From Streptomyces sp. NBC_00414 (GTDB lineage Bacteria > Actinomycetota > Actinomycetes > Streptomycetales > Streptomycetaceae), in contig NZ_CP107935.1 in NCBI RefSeq assembly GCF_036038375.1, forward strand, positions 5,580,001 to 5,644,000: a stretch of DNA of 64,000 nt. Direction: 5' to 3'. Numbering within the stretch: the stretch's first letter is position 1; each line of letters begins with the position of its first letter. The notes under the pieces were generated by a model. It had not been told where the DNA came from. It worked only from the letters and a program-made list of their open reading frames with translations, and did no database searches. Made by a program: the position numbers and the translations under genes. Positions 17,877 through 26,547 of the stretch are shown one piece after another.

Positions 17877-19398
17877 AGTTGACGGCGTGGACGATGCCCA
17901 GGCAGCGAACGGCACCCCCTCCGCCGTGCCCCCGGACACCCGCGCCGCCACGCGTGGGACCGGTCGCCGGGAGGGCTCCGAGGACGCCGGGGACGCCGCT
18001 CGACAGGCGCGCCCACCCCGCCCGTCCCGCGCCGCTCGCGCACGGGCAGTCGTCCGGAGTTTTTTCGGCACCGTCCGTACGGGGCTCTGGGACGGCGCCC
18101 CCGCCCCGCTGCTGCCGCTGTCCCGCCCCCGCCGGCTCCGCTGGCTGCCGCACGTGATCGTCTCCCTCATCGCCCTCGGCGTCGCACTCGCCAACACCGA
18201 CGCCATGAGCAACGGCTACCGGCTGGGTGTGGAAGTGGGGGTGCTGACCGGGTTCGCACAGGGCGTGGCGCTCGTACTCGCCCTGTGGCGGCCCGTCCCG
18301 GCCTGGTGGCTGTCGCTGGGCGGCACCGTCGTGGCCGGCGTGGCAGCGCCGGCGAACCTGGTGGGCACGCAGGCGCCGGGCCCCAACTGGCCCTGGAGCG
18401 TGCCCGCGATCACCGCCCACGCCCTCGTCCTGCTCTTCCTCGCGCTGCGGATGTCCTCCCACGTGGCCATAGGGGCGCTGGCCCTGACCGGCCTGGTGAC
18501 GTTCGTCGTCGAGGGCATCATCGGGGGCGGTCCCTACACCGCGACGGGCGTCACCGCGGTCACCGTCTTCGTGGTCGCCGTCCTCCTCGGCACCGCGCTG
18601 CGCGGCAGCCGCGAGGCCCGCACCCAGCTCGTCGAACAGGAGTCCCTGACAGCCGAGGAGCGCTCCCGGCGCACCCTCCTGGAGGAGCGCAGCCGCATAG
18701 CCCGCGAGCTGCACGACGTGGTCGCCCACCACATGTCGGTCATCTCCATCCAGGCGCAGGTCGCCCCGCACCTGGTGGACAACCCCTCCGACGAACTGAT
18801 GGAGAACCTCGACGGCATCCGGGAGAACGCCCTGGAGGCGCTCACCGAACTGCGCAGGGTCCTCGGAGTGCTGCGTTCGGAGAACCCGGAGGACCCGTAC
18901 GGTCTCGGCGCGCCCGGCACCGGCGCCGCCCCGCACGCTCCGCAGCCCACCCTCGACCGCCTCGACGCCCTGGTCGAGAACACCCGCGCCGCCGGGCTGA
19001 CGGTGATCACCGAGACAGAGGGCGACCCGCTCCCGCTGGCGCCCGGCGTGGAGCTGTCCGCGTACCGGATCGTCCAGGAGGCGCTGAGCAACGCGTTGCG
19101 GCACGCGCCGGGTTCCGTGGTGCGGGTGGAGCTCACGCACTTCCCGCGCGGTCTGCAGATCCGGGTCGTCAACTCCGCGCCGAGGAGGGCCGCCCCGCCC
19201 TCGCCGGGCGCGGGCCACGGTCTGCTGGGGATGCGTGAGCGGGCGATGATGCTCGGTGGCACGCTCATGGCCATGGAGACCTCCTGCGGCGGGTTCACGG
19301 TGGCGGCGTTCCTTCCCCGAGCCGGCACCGCCGCTGCCGACGGCCTCTTTCCCGGCAACTCCCCAGGTCCCACGAACCCCACTGGAGACACCTCATGA
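17869..19398 (+). CDS. Sensor histidine kinase, NarL/DesK type
   Basis: 509 residues from the GTG at 17869 (good GGGAAGGAGG before it; overlaps the acyltransferase stop). A disordered basic leader is followed by several membrane helices (about 95-245). Then comes HisKA_3 with SRIARELHDVVAHHMSVISIQAQ (phospho-His at about 282) and HATPase with SAYRIVQEALSNALRHAPG and GHGLLGMRERAMMLGG. Partner is the regulator at 19395 (ATGA overlap). It is clearly paralogous to the kinase at 20170. A run of six T at 18061-18066 is unusual in this GC-rich gene. Confidence 0.92.
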   Translation: MPRVDGVDDAQAANGTPSAVPPDTRAATRGTGRREGSEDAGDAARQARPPRPSRAARARAVVRSFFGTVRTGLWDGAPAPLLPLSRPRRLRWLPHVIVSLIALGVALANTDAMSNGYRLGVEVGVLTGFAQGVALVLALWRPVPAWWLSLGGTVVAGVAAPANLVGTQAPGPNWPWSVPAITAHALVLLFLALRMSSHVAIGALALTGLVTFVVEGIIGGGPYTATGVTAVTVFVVAVLLGTALRGSREARTQLVEQESLTAEERSRRTLLEERSRIARELHDVVAHHMSVISIQAQVAPHLVDNPSDELMENLDGIRENALEALTELRRVLGVLRSENPEDPYGLGAPGTGAAPHAPQPTLDRLDALVENTRAAGLTVITETEGDPLPLAPGVELSAYRIVQEALSNALRHAPGSVVRVELTHFPRGLQIRVVNSAPRRAAPPSPGAGHGLLGMRERAMMLGGTLMAMETSCGGFTVAAFLPRAGTAAADGLFPGNSPGPTNPTGDTS

Positions 19399-20069
19399 CG
19401 AGCGGCAGCATCCGCGTTGTCATCGCCGACGATCAGCAGATGGTCCGGCAGGGTTTCACGGTGCTGCTCAACACCCAGCCGGACATCGAGGTGGTCGGTC
19501 AGGCGGTGGACGGCCTGGACGCGATCGCCAAGGTCGCCGAACTCGCCCCGGACGTCGTCCTGATGGACATCCGCATGCCCGAACTCGGCGGCATCGAGGC
19601 CACCCGCCGCATCACCTGTGAGACCCCGCAGATCAGAGTCCTGGTGCTGACCACCTTCGACCTCGACGAGTACGTGTACGACGCGCTGCGGGCGGGTGCC
19701 TCCGGGTTCCTGCTGAAGGACGCGTCGGCCGACCAGCTCGCGGAGGCGGTCAGGATCGTGGCCGCCGGTGACGCGCTTCTCGCGCCGGGGATCACCCGTC
19801 GTCTCATCGCGGAGTTCTCCCGGCTGGGCTCCGCGCCCCGGCCCCCGCTCAAGCAGCGCGTCGGCGAGCTGACCGAGCGCGAGACGGAGGTCCTCGCCCT
19901 CATCGCGCAGGGCCTGTCGAACGCGGAGATCGCCGAGCGGCTCTTCGTCGCCGAGCAGACCGTGAAGACCCACGTGGGCCGCATCCTGGTGAAACTGGGT
20001 CTGCGGGACCGCACCCAGGCGGCGGTGTTCGCGTACGAGTGCGGGCTGGTGCGCCCCACCGGCTACTGA
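19395..20069 (+). CDS. NarL/LuxR-type response regulator
   Basis: 224 residues. Receiver domain (residues 5-120) with the phosphoacceptor Asp in PDVVLMDIRMPELGG at about 57, TTFDLDEYVYDALRAGASGFLLKDAS, then the LuxR HTH LTERETEVLALIAQGLSNAEIAERLFVAEQTVKTHVGRI at about 155-195. Start overlaps the kinase stop, so they are a pair. About 70% similar by eye to the regulator at 21552. Confidence 0.95.
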   Translation: MTSGSIRVVIADDQQMVRQGFTVLLNTQPDIEVVGQAVDGLDAIAKVAELAPDVVLMDIRMPELGGIEATRRITCETPQIRVLVLTTFDLDEYVYDALRAGASGFLLKDASADQLAEAVRIVAAGDALLAPGITRRLIAEFSRLGSAPRPPLKQRVGELTERETEVLALIAQGLSNAEIAERLFVAEQTVKTHVGRILVKLGLRDRTQAAVFAYECGLVRPTGY

Positions 20070-20123
20070 GTCACCGGGCCATCGGGCCACCGGCCACCGG
20101 GGCACCGGGCCACCGGGCACCGG

Positions 20124-20166
20124 GATACCCGTAGTACCTGAGAGGGAGGCCGAAGGACCCTTCTCA
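20124..20166 (+). promoter_or_regulatory. Shared promoter-like element, copy 2
   Basis: Same 21-base block as at 15418 (GATACCCGTAGTACC then TGAGAG), 16-base spacer and TTCTCA. It ends 3 bases before the GTG of the kinase at 20170, so the transcript may be nearly leaderless or the element may be an operator over the start. Confidence 0.6.
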
Positions 20167-20169
20167 CTG

Positions 20170-21555
20170 GTGACGACCACCACCCCCGCCTCGGCCTACG
20201 GTTTGAAGGTGACCGAGACGACCCAGACACAGACGACACTGCCCGGCGGCGGCCGGCCGCGGAGCCCCGAGTTCCAGTTGGCGGTGGACGTATCGCGAGG
20301 GCTGCGGCAGGACCTGTTCCACGACGCCTTCGCCCTCCACCCGCTGCCGAGGATGCGCGTGGACGGGCCCATCACCCGAAGGCTGCCGCCGCGCCTCCAG
20401 GAGCGGGCCACCCGGCTCCCGCACGCCCTGGTGGTGCTGGCCGGCGTGCTGGCGCTGCTCATATCCCTCGCGGGCAACGGTGGCGGCGATCTGGCGCAGT
20501 TCCTGACCGGCCTCCTGGCGCTGGGCACGATCTCGCTGACCCTGCTCAGGCCCGTCGGCGCCTTCTGGGTCTCCTCCGTGGTGACATTCGTGATGGCCCT
20601 CTTCGACGCCGGCGGCGGCGGTGACTGGCCCTGGCGCCCCGGCGCCTTCGCGACCCACCTGATCGTGCTCACGGTCGCGGCGATGCGGACCAGGCCCCGC
20701 ACGGCGGCGTGGATGTGGGCGTTGACCGCCGCCTACGGTCTCTTCGCGGAAGTCCTCTTCGGCAGCGGGCACTACTACACGAACACCATGCCCTTCCTGT
20801 TCGTGAGCGCGCTGGCCCTGCTGGTCGTCACGGTGTGGCACGTGCGCCGCGAGGCCGCGCAGAAGGTGACCGCCCAGCAGACGGTGACCGCGCACGAGCG
20901 TTCCAAGCGGACCCTTCTCGAAGAGCGCACGACGATCGCCCGCGAGCTGCACGACGTGGTCGCCCACCACATGTCGGTGGTCGCCATCCAGGCGGAGGCC
21001 GCGCCCTACCGCGTGGAGAACCCCCCGCCGGAGCTGGAGTACGCCTTCAAGGTGATCAGGGAGAACGCGGTCATAGCGCTCTCCGAGCTGCGCCGGGTGC
21101 TCGGGGTCGTACGGGCCGAGGACTACGAGGCCCCGGACGCCCCGCAGCCCAAACTCGCGGACCTGGACCGCCTCCTGGAGAACGTGCGTGACGCGGGCCT
21201 CCAGGTGGACAAGACGGTCACGGGAGCGGTGCGGGAGCTGCCGCAGGGCGTCGAGCTGTCCGCCTACCGAATAGTCCAGGAGGCGCTGAGCAACAGCCTG
21301 CGCCACGCGCCGGGCGCCGGGGCCAAGGTGGAGGTCGGCTATGTGCTCGGCGGACTCGGGCTGCGGATCGTGAACGGTCCGGCGACCGGGCTGGTCAAGC
21401 CGTCACCGGGCGCCGGGCACGGCATCACCGGCATGCGGGAGAGGGTGTCGATGCTGGACGGGGAGATGACGGCGGAAGCGACGGACGACGGGGGCTACGA
21501 GGTGGAGGTCTTCCTGCCGGTGACGGCGGCGGCGTCGACGGAGGACACGGCATGA
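20170..21555 (+). CDS. Sensor histidine kinase, NarL/DesK type (second pair)
   Basis: 461 residues, GTG start. Membrane helices lie at about 85-225. HisKA_3 has TIARELHDVVAHHMSVVAIQAEAAPYRVENPP (His at about 262) and HATPase has SAYRIVQEALSNSLRHAPGAGAKVEV and GHGITGMRERVSMLDG. It overlaps the regulator at 21552 by ATGA. The catalytic part closely resembles the kinase at 17869, whereas the N-terminal sensor parts differ, so the pairs probably arose by duplication and sense different cues. Confidence 0.92.
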   Translation: MTTTTPASAYGLKVTETTQTQTTLPGGGRPRSPEFQLAVDVSRGLRQDLFHDAFALHPLPRMRVDGPITRRLPPRLQERATRLPHALVVLAGVLALLISLAGNGGGDLAQFLTGLLALGTISLTLLRPVGAFWVSSVVTFVMALFDAGGGGDWPWRPGAFATHLIVLTVAAMRTRPRTAAWMWALTAAYGLFAEVLFGSGHYYTNTMPFLFVSALALLVVTVWHVRREAAQKVTAQQTVTAHERSKRTLLEERTTIARELHDVVAHHMSVVAIQAEAAPYRVENPPPELEYAFKVIRENAVIALSELRRVLGVVRAEDYEAPDAPQPKLADLDRLLENVRDAGLQVDKTVTGAVRELPQGVELSAYRIVQEALSNSLRHAPGAGAKVEVGYVLGGLGLRIVNGPATGLVKPSPGAGHGITGMRERVSMLDGEMTAEATDDGGYEVEVFLPVTAAASTEDTA

Positions 21556-22217
21556 CCATCCGGGTGGTGATCGCCGACGACCAGATGATGGTCCGTGAGG
21601 GATTCTCGGTACTGCTCGGCGCGATGCGGGACATCGAGGTCGTGGGCGAGGCGGTCAACGGCAGGGAGGCGGTCGACCGGGTCAGGGAGCTCGCGCCGGA
21701 CGTCGTTCTGATGGACATCCGGATGCCCGAGATGAACGGCATCGAGGCGACGCGCGAGATCGTGGCGGCGGACGGCACGGCGAAGGTGCTCGTGCTGACG
21801 ACGTTCGACCTCGACGAGTACGTGTACCAGGCGCTGCGCGCCGGGGCGTCGGGCTTCCTCCTGAAGGACGCCTCGGCCCAGCAGCTCGCGGACGGGGTGC
21901 GGGTGGTGGCGGCCGGTGAGGCACTGCTGGCGCCCTCGGTGACGAAGCGGCTGATCACGGAGTTCTCGAAGATCTCCGAGGAACCCCGCCTGTCGGCGAC
22001 CGCGCACGCGGCGTACGGGGACCTGACCGACCGGGAGACGGAGGTGCTGGTCCTCATCGCCCAGGGCCTGTCCAACGCGGAGATAGCCGGCCGCCTGGTC
22101 GTGGCCGAGTCCACCATCAAGACCCACGTGAGCCGCATCCTGGTGAAACTCGGCCTACGAGACCGCACCCAGGCAGCGGTCTTCGCCTACGAGGCCCGCC
22201 TGGTAACCCCAGCCTGA
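21552..22217 (+). CDS. NarL/LuxR-type response regulator (second pair)
   Basis: 221 residues. Receiver with PDVVLMDIRMPEMNG (Asp at about 56) and TTFDLDEYVYQALRAGASGFLLKDAS, then the LuxR HTH LTDRETEVLVLIAQGLSNAEIAGRLVVAESTIKTHVSRI. Partner of the kinase at 20170. The recognition helix differs from that at 19395 (VAESTIKTHVSRI against VAEQTVKTHVGRI), so target sites may be related but not identical. Confidence 0.95.
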   Translation: MTIRVVIADDQMMVREGFSVLLGAMRDIEVVGEAVNGREAVDRVRELAPDVVLMDIRMPEMNGIEATREIVAADGTAKVLVLTTFDLDEYVYQALRAGASGFLLKDASAQQLADGVRVVAAGEALLAPSVTKRLITEFSKISEEPRLSATAHAAYGDLTDRETEVLVLIAQGLSNAEIAGRLVVAESTIKTHVSRILVKLGLRDRTQAAVFAYEARLVTPA

Positions 22218-22248
22218 CCCCAATGCTCCCAGACTCGGGACAACCCTT

Positions 22249-22386
22249 AAGGGGCGCGGGGAACGGCGCAATCTTTTCGTCTTTCAGGGGCGCGGGGAAC
22301 GGCGCAATCGTTTCGTCTTCAAGGGGCGCGGGGAACGGCGCAGTCCTTTCGTCTTCAAGAGGCGCGGGGAACGGCGCGACCGGCCC
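22249..22386 (+). repeat. Four tandem ~36-bp units of the GGGGCGCGGGGAAC repeat
   Basis: Units begin at about 22249, 22286, 22322 and 22358. Each has AGGGGCGCGGGGAACGGCGC followed by CAATC/CAGTC and TTTCGTCTTC (the last diverges). They fill the gap between the response regulator and the P450 gene. Just after, GCGGAGCCGGAGCC is also repeated (about 22421-22461). No gene is seen in 22218-22512. Confidence 0.85.
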
Positions 22387-22512
22387 CCACGGCCCCGCAG
22401 ACGAAAACGAGCCCCCCAGGCGGAGCCGGAGCCGCGGAGCCGGAGCCGCGGAGCCGGAGCCAAGGACAGACGGCCCTGTCCAGACAGGGACACCACCGGC
22501 TAGCGTCCGCTC

Positions 22513-23730
22513 ATGGCAGCCATCACCCCCAAGTCCTTCAACCCCTGGGACCAGACCTTCGTGGCGGACCCGTACCCCGCGTACGCGGAACTCCGCGCCC
22601 ACGGCAGGGCCCACTACTACGAGCCCACGAACCAGTGGCTGATCCCGCACCACACGGACGTGTCGACGCTGCTGAGGGACCGCAGGCTGGGCCGGACCTA
22701 CCAGCACCGGTTCACGCACGAGGACTTCGGACGGACAGCGCCCCCGCCCGAGCACGAGCCGTTCCACGTGCTCAACGACCACGGCATGCTCGACCTGGAA
22801 CCGCCGGACCACACCCGGATCAGGCGGCTGGTGTCGAAGGCGTTCACCCCGCGTACGGTCGAGCGACTGCGACCGTACGTGGACCGGCTGGCGTCCGAGC
22901 TGGTGGGCGAGCTGGTCGCGGAAGGCGGCGGCGACCTGCTGACGGTCGTCGCCGAACCCCTCCCGGTGGCGGTGATCGCGGAGATGCTGGGGATCCCGGA
23001 GTCCGAGCGGGCGCAGTTGCGGCCCTGGTCGGCGGACATCTGCGGGATGTACGAGCTGAGCCCGTCCAAGGAGACGGCCCGGAAGGCGGTGCGGGCGTCG
23101 GTCGAGTTCACCGAGTTCCTGCAGGAGCTGATCGCCGTGCGGCGCAAGGAGCCCGGGGACGACCTGATCTCGGGGCTGATCGCGGCGTACGACGAGGGGG
23201 ACCGGCTCACCGAGCAGGAGATGATCTCGACCTGCGTGCTCCTGCTGAACGCGGGCCACGAGGCGACGGTGAACGCCACGGTGAACGGCTGGTGGGCGCT
23301 GTTCCGGCACCCGGAGCAGCTGGCGGCACTGCGCGCGGACCGGGGGTTGGTGGGTACGGCGGTGGAGGAGCTGATGCGGTACGACACCCCGTTGCAGCTG
23401 TTCGAGCGGTGGGTGCTGGACGAGATCGAGGTGGACGGGACGGTGATTCCGCGGGGGAGCGAGGTGGCGCTGCTCTTCGGGGCGGCCAACCACGACCCGG
23501 CGGTGTTCGCCGAGCCGGAGGTGTTGGACCTGTCGCGTGCGGAGAACCCGCACATCTCCTTCAGCGCGGGTATCCACTACTGCATCGGGGCGCCGCTCGC
23601 CCGGATCGAACTCGCGGCGTCCATGGGGGCGTTGCTGGATCAGGCTCCTTCGCTTCGGCTCGCGGCCGAGCCTTCGCGGAAGCCGAACTTTGTGATCCGG
23701 GGGTTGGAGGGGCTGCTTGTCGAGGTCTGA
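22513..23730 (+). CDS. Cytochrome P450
   Basis: 405 residues, typical soluble bacterial (CYP) length. The I-helix oxygen-binding motif is LLNAGHEATVNATV (about 247), the ExxR salt bridge VEELMRYDTPLQLF (about 285), and the haem loop SFSAGIHYCIGAPLARIE with the ligand Cys at about 358. EPPDHTRIRRLVSKAFTPR near the N-terminus is typical. No ferredoxin gene is adjacent, so electrons must come from elsewhere. Substrate not predictable. Confidence 0.95.
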   Translation: MAAITPKSFNPWDQTFVADPYPAYAELRAHGRAHYYEPTNQWLIPHHTDVSTLLRDRRLGRTYQHRFTHEDFGRTAPPPEHEPFHVLNDHGMLDLEPPDHTRIRRLVSKAFTPRTVERLRPYVDRLASELVGELVAEGGGDLLTVVAEPLPVAVIAEMLGIPESERAQLRPWSADICGMYELSPSKETARKAVRASVEFTEFLQELIAVRRKEPGDDLISGLIAAYDEGDRLTEQEMISTCVLLLNAGHEATVNATVNGWWALFRHPEQLAALRADRGLVGTAVEELMRYDTPLQLFERWVLDEIEVDGTVIPRGSEVALLFGAANHDPAVFAEPEVLDLSRAENPHISFSAGIHYCIGAPLARIELAASMGALLDQAPSLRLAAEPSRKPNFVIRGLEGLLVEV

Positions 23731-23814
23731 CGGGTGAGGTCCGACAGGTGAGGCCGGACCGGTGGGGTGGGGGGCGGTGCGGAGTGTGTCTGCGGGTGCG
23801 TCGTGGCTGGTCGC

Positions 23815-23840
23815 GCGGTTCCCCGCGCCCCTGAAAGATC
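23815..23840 (-). repeat. GGGGCGCGGGGAAC repeat, minus orientation
   Basis: GTTCCCCGCGCCCCTGAAAG at about 23818-23837, in the gap between the converging P450 and ABC permease genes; same word as at 6036, 15291 and 22249. Confidence 0.65.
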
Positions 23841-23852
23841 GGGGCGGGACCC

Positions 23853-25487
23853 TCACCCCGTCGTCAGGTCCCGGCGCCGGAGTGCTGCCGAGCCCGCCGC
23901 CACCAGGGCAGCCGCGATCGCCAGCAGCACCAGTACCGGTGGCCATGTCATCTCGCCGCCCGGGAGCTTCGGGAGGTGGCCGAAGGGGGAGAGGTCCAGC
24001 ACCGCGGCGGGGAGGTCCAGGGCCGGGCCGATCCAGCCCAGGAGCAGCGCGGTGCCGGCCACCGCCCACGCGGCCGGAGCGACCCGCGGAGACACTCCGT
24101 ACAGGAGTACCGTCAGGGCGCCGATGGTCCAGATCGCGGGGAGTTGGACCAGGCAGGCGCCCATAACGGGGCCGAGGGACCGGCCGTAGCCGGCCGCCAG
24201 GCCGAGGCCGCCGAGGAGCATGATCAGTACCGCTCCGCCGAAGGCGATCGTCAGGTGGCCGCCGGCCCAGCGCAGGCGGCTCACCGCGCCCGCGAGGACC
24301 GGTTCCGCGCGCTGGGAGGTCTCCTCGCCGTGCAGTCGCAGCACGGACTGGACGACGTACAGCGCGGCGACCATGCCGAGCATGCCGACCATCGTGGCCA
24401 GGAACGCGTCGGTGATGCCGGACTGGCCGCCCATGCGCTCGATGATCTCCCGGGTGCGTTCGTTGTCGCCGACCAGATCCGTCGCACCCTTCGTCACGCC
24501 GCCGAAGGCCGCTCCGGCGGCGAGGAAGCCGAGACTCCAGCCGAGCACGCTGCCGCGCTGCAGCCGCCAGGCCAGCGCGCCCGCCGTCCCGAGGCGGCCA
24601 GCGGCGGGGCCGGGCCGGGTCGGCAGGAAGCTCATGCCGACGTCGCGGCGCCCGGCCAGTTCGTAGGCGGTCGCGCCCTGGAACAGGATGGCGGCGGCGA
24701 ACAGCAGGAGGACCCACCAGCGTTCGTCCGCGAAGGCCCGCAGGTTCTCCAGCCAGCCGACGGGGGACAGCCAGGTCAGTACGGCCGAGCCGTCGCTCAC
24801 CGAGGAGTCGCCGGCCGCCCGCAGGACGAACGCGGCGCCCAGCAGGCCGCCCGTCAGTCCCTTCGCGAGCCGTGCGCTCTCCGTGAGCTGGGCGACGATC
24901 GCGGCCATCGTGGCGAAGACCATGCCGACCCCGGCCGTGCCGAGTCCCAGTGCCAGGGCGCCCGACGAGCCCTGCCCGGCGAGACCGGCGGTGATGAGCA
25001 GCGCGAGGGCCGTGTTCGCGACGAGGGCGGCGAGGAGTGCCGCGGTCAGCGGCGCGCGGCGGCCCACCATGCCCGCCGAGACCATCTCCTGACGGCCGCT
25101 CTCCTCCTCGTCGCGGGTGTGCCGCACCACGACGATCAGGCTCATGATCCCGGCGAACACACCCGCGTACGCGCCGATGCGCCACGCCGTGAGAGCGCCG
25201 AGCGAGTCGCCGAACACCGGCCCGTACATGGCGCGCAGGGAGCCGTTGGTCAGCATCTGGTGGACGATGTCGGCGCGTTCGGCGGCCGTGGAGTACACGC
25301 TCTTCAGCGAGCCCGGCAGGGAGACCACCATCAGGGCGACGACCCCGACCCAGAGCGGGATCACCACCCGGTCGCGGCGCAGCGCGAGCCGCAGCAGGGT
25401 TCCGGTGCCCGCAAGGTGGCGCGAGCCCCTGCCTCGTACCGTGGCGGGCCGGGCGCCGGCAGTCTTCGAGGTCACGGTGGTGGTCAT
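23853..25487 (-). CDS. ABC-2 type exporter permease
   Basis: 544 residues from the ATG at 25487, with about 12 hydrophobic helices, the double-length ABC-2 form seen in actinobacterial drug or antibiotic exporters. It starts MTTTVTSKTAGARPA, then TLLRLALRRDRVVIPLWVGVVALMVVSL, with HTRDEEESGRQEMVSAGMVGRRAPL in a cytosolic loop. The start overlaps the ATPase stop (ATGA), so the two are translated together. It would export a hydrophobic substrate, identity unknown. Confidence 0.9.
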   Translation of the reverse strand: MTTTVTSKTAGARPATVRGRGSRHLAGTGTLLRLALRRDRVVIPLWVGVVALMVVSLPGSLKSVYSTAAERADIVHQMLTNGSLRAMYGPVFGDSLGALTAWRIGAYAGVFAGIMSLIVVVRHTRDEEESGRQEMVSAGMVGRRAPLTAALLAALVANTALALLITAGLAGQGSSGALALGLGTAGVGMVFATMAAIVAQLTESARLAKGLTGGLLGAAFVLRAAGDSSVSDGSAVLTWLSPVGWLENLRAFADERWWVLLLFAAAILFQGATAYELAGRRDVGMSFLPTRPGPAAGRLGTAGALAWRLQRGSVLGWSLGFLAAGAAFGGVTKGATDLVGDNERTREIIERMGGQSGITDAFLATMVGMLGMVAALYVVQSVLRLHGEETSQRAEPVLAGAVSRLRWAGGHLTIAFGGAVLIMLLGGLGLAAGYGRSLGPVMGACLVQLPAIWTIGALTVLLYGVSPRVAPAAWAVAGTALLLGWIGPALDLPAAVLDLSPFGHLPKLPGGEMTWPPVLVLLAIAAALVAAGSAALRRRDLTTG

Positions 25488-26404
25488 CGGGACACCGCCT
25501 CGGCCGGTACGTCCTCCTGGTAGTGGCGCAGGAACAGTTCCTCCAGGGTCGGCGGCGTCGAGGTCAGGGACCGTACGCCGGACTCGGTGAGGGACCGCAG
25601 TACGGCGTTCAACTTGTCGCTGTCCACCTGGAGCTCGACCCGGGTGCCCTGGATGTCCAGGTGGTGGACGCCCGGCAGGGCGGCCAATCCGCCGGGCGGG
25701 CCTGCGAGTTCGGCGGTGACGCTGGTGCGGGTGAGGTGGCGCAGATCGGCCAGCGAGCCGGTCTCGACCGTGACGCCCTTGCGGATGATGCTGACGCGGT
25801 CGCACAGCTCCTCGACCTCGCTGAGGATGTGGGAGGAGAGGAGGATCGTGCGGCCCCGGTCGCGTTCCTCCTCGACGCAGGACTGGAAGACCTCCTCCAT
25901 CAGGGGGTCCAGGCCCGATGTGGGCTCGTCCAGGATCAGCAGGTCCACGTCCGAGGCGAAGGCGGCGACGAGGGCGACCTTCTGCCGGTTGCCCTTGGAG
26001 TAGGTGCGCCCCTTCTTCGTCGGGTCCAGCTCGAACCGTTCGATCAGGTCGGCCCGGCGCGCCGGGTCCAGGCCTCCCCGGCGGCCCCCGCGAAGACGTC
26101 CGTACAGGTCGATGACCTCGCCGCCGGACAGGTTGCGCCACAGCGTCACGTCACCGGGGACGTACGCGACGCGGCGGTGCAGTTCCACCGCGTCGGCCCA
26201 CGGGTCCCGGCCCAGGAGCTGCGCGACGCCCGAGTCGGCGCGCAGCAGGCCCAGCAGGACGCGGATGGTGGTGGACTTGCCCGCGCCGTTCGGGCCGAGG
26301 AAGCCGTGGACCTCGCCGGTCTCGACCTCGAGGTCGAGACCGTCCAGAGCATGCGTGCCCCCGAACGACTTGTGCAGTCCGGAGACGCTGATTGCCTTCG
26401 TCAT
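25484..26404 (-). CDS. ABC exporter ATP-binding protein
   Basis: 306 residues. Walker A GPNGAGKSTTIRVLLGLL (about 38-54), Q-loop region VAYVPGDVTLWRNLSGGEVIDLYGR, signature TYSKGNRQKVALVAAF, Walker B LLILDEPTSGLDPLMEE and H-loop ILLSSHILSEVEELCD. The C-terminal about 90 residues match the DrrA/CcmA-like tail. Pairs with the permease at 23853. The operator at 26421-26444 lies 16 bases upstream of its start. Confidence 0.95.
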   Translation of the reverse strand: MTKAISVSGLHKSFGGTHALDGLDLEVETGEVHGFLGPNGAGKSTTIRVLLGLLRADSGVAQLLGRDPWADAVELHRRVAYVPGDVTLWRNLSGGEVIDLYGRLRGGRRGGLDPARRADLIERFELDPTKKGRTYSKGNRQKVALVAAFASDVDLLILDEPTSGLDPLMEEVFQSCVEEERDRGRTILLSSHILSEVEELCDRVSIIRKGVTVETGSLADLRHLTRTSVTAELAGPPGGLAALPGVHHLDIQGTRVELQVDSDKLNAVLRSLTESGVRSLTSTPPTLEELFLRHYQEDVPAEAVSR

Positions 26405-26420
26405 GATTCGGAACGTACGC

Positions 26421-26444
26421 TAATTTCACAAACTTGTGAAGTTA
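26421..26444. promoter_or_regulatory. Palindromic operator between exporter and GbsR-type gene
   Basis: TTCACAA and TTGTGAA separated by two bases, extended outwards by TAA and TTA, giving a 24-bp near-palindrome in the divergent gap. Symmetric sites of this kind bind winged-HTH dimers; the regulator at 26548 is the obvious candidate and could repress both directions. Confidence 0.7.
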
Positions 26445-26547
26445 GGGAAGCGTATGAACGGCGCATAGACTCGACCGGAGCCGGGAGCAGCAGGCGGGGC
26501 GCAAGTGGCAGTGGCCAGTGGCAAGAGGCAAGGGAGAGGGTCGCGGG

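Noticed and set aside
22117..25185. Very long minus-strand open frame over P450 and ABC permease
   Set aside because: Arg/Gly/Pro-rich shadow typical of GC-rich DNA; the P450 (plus) and permease (minus, other frame) have clear families.
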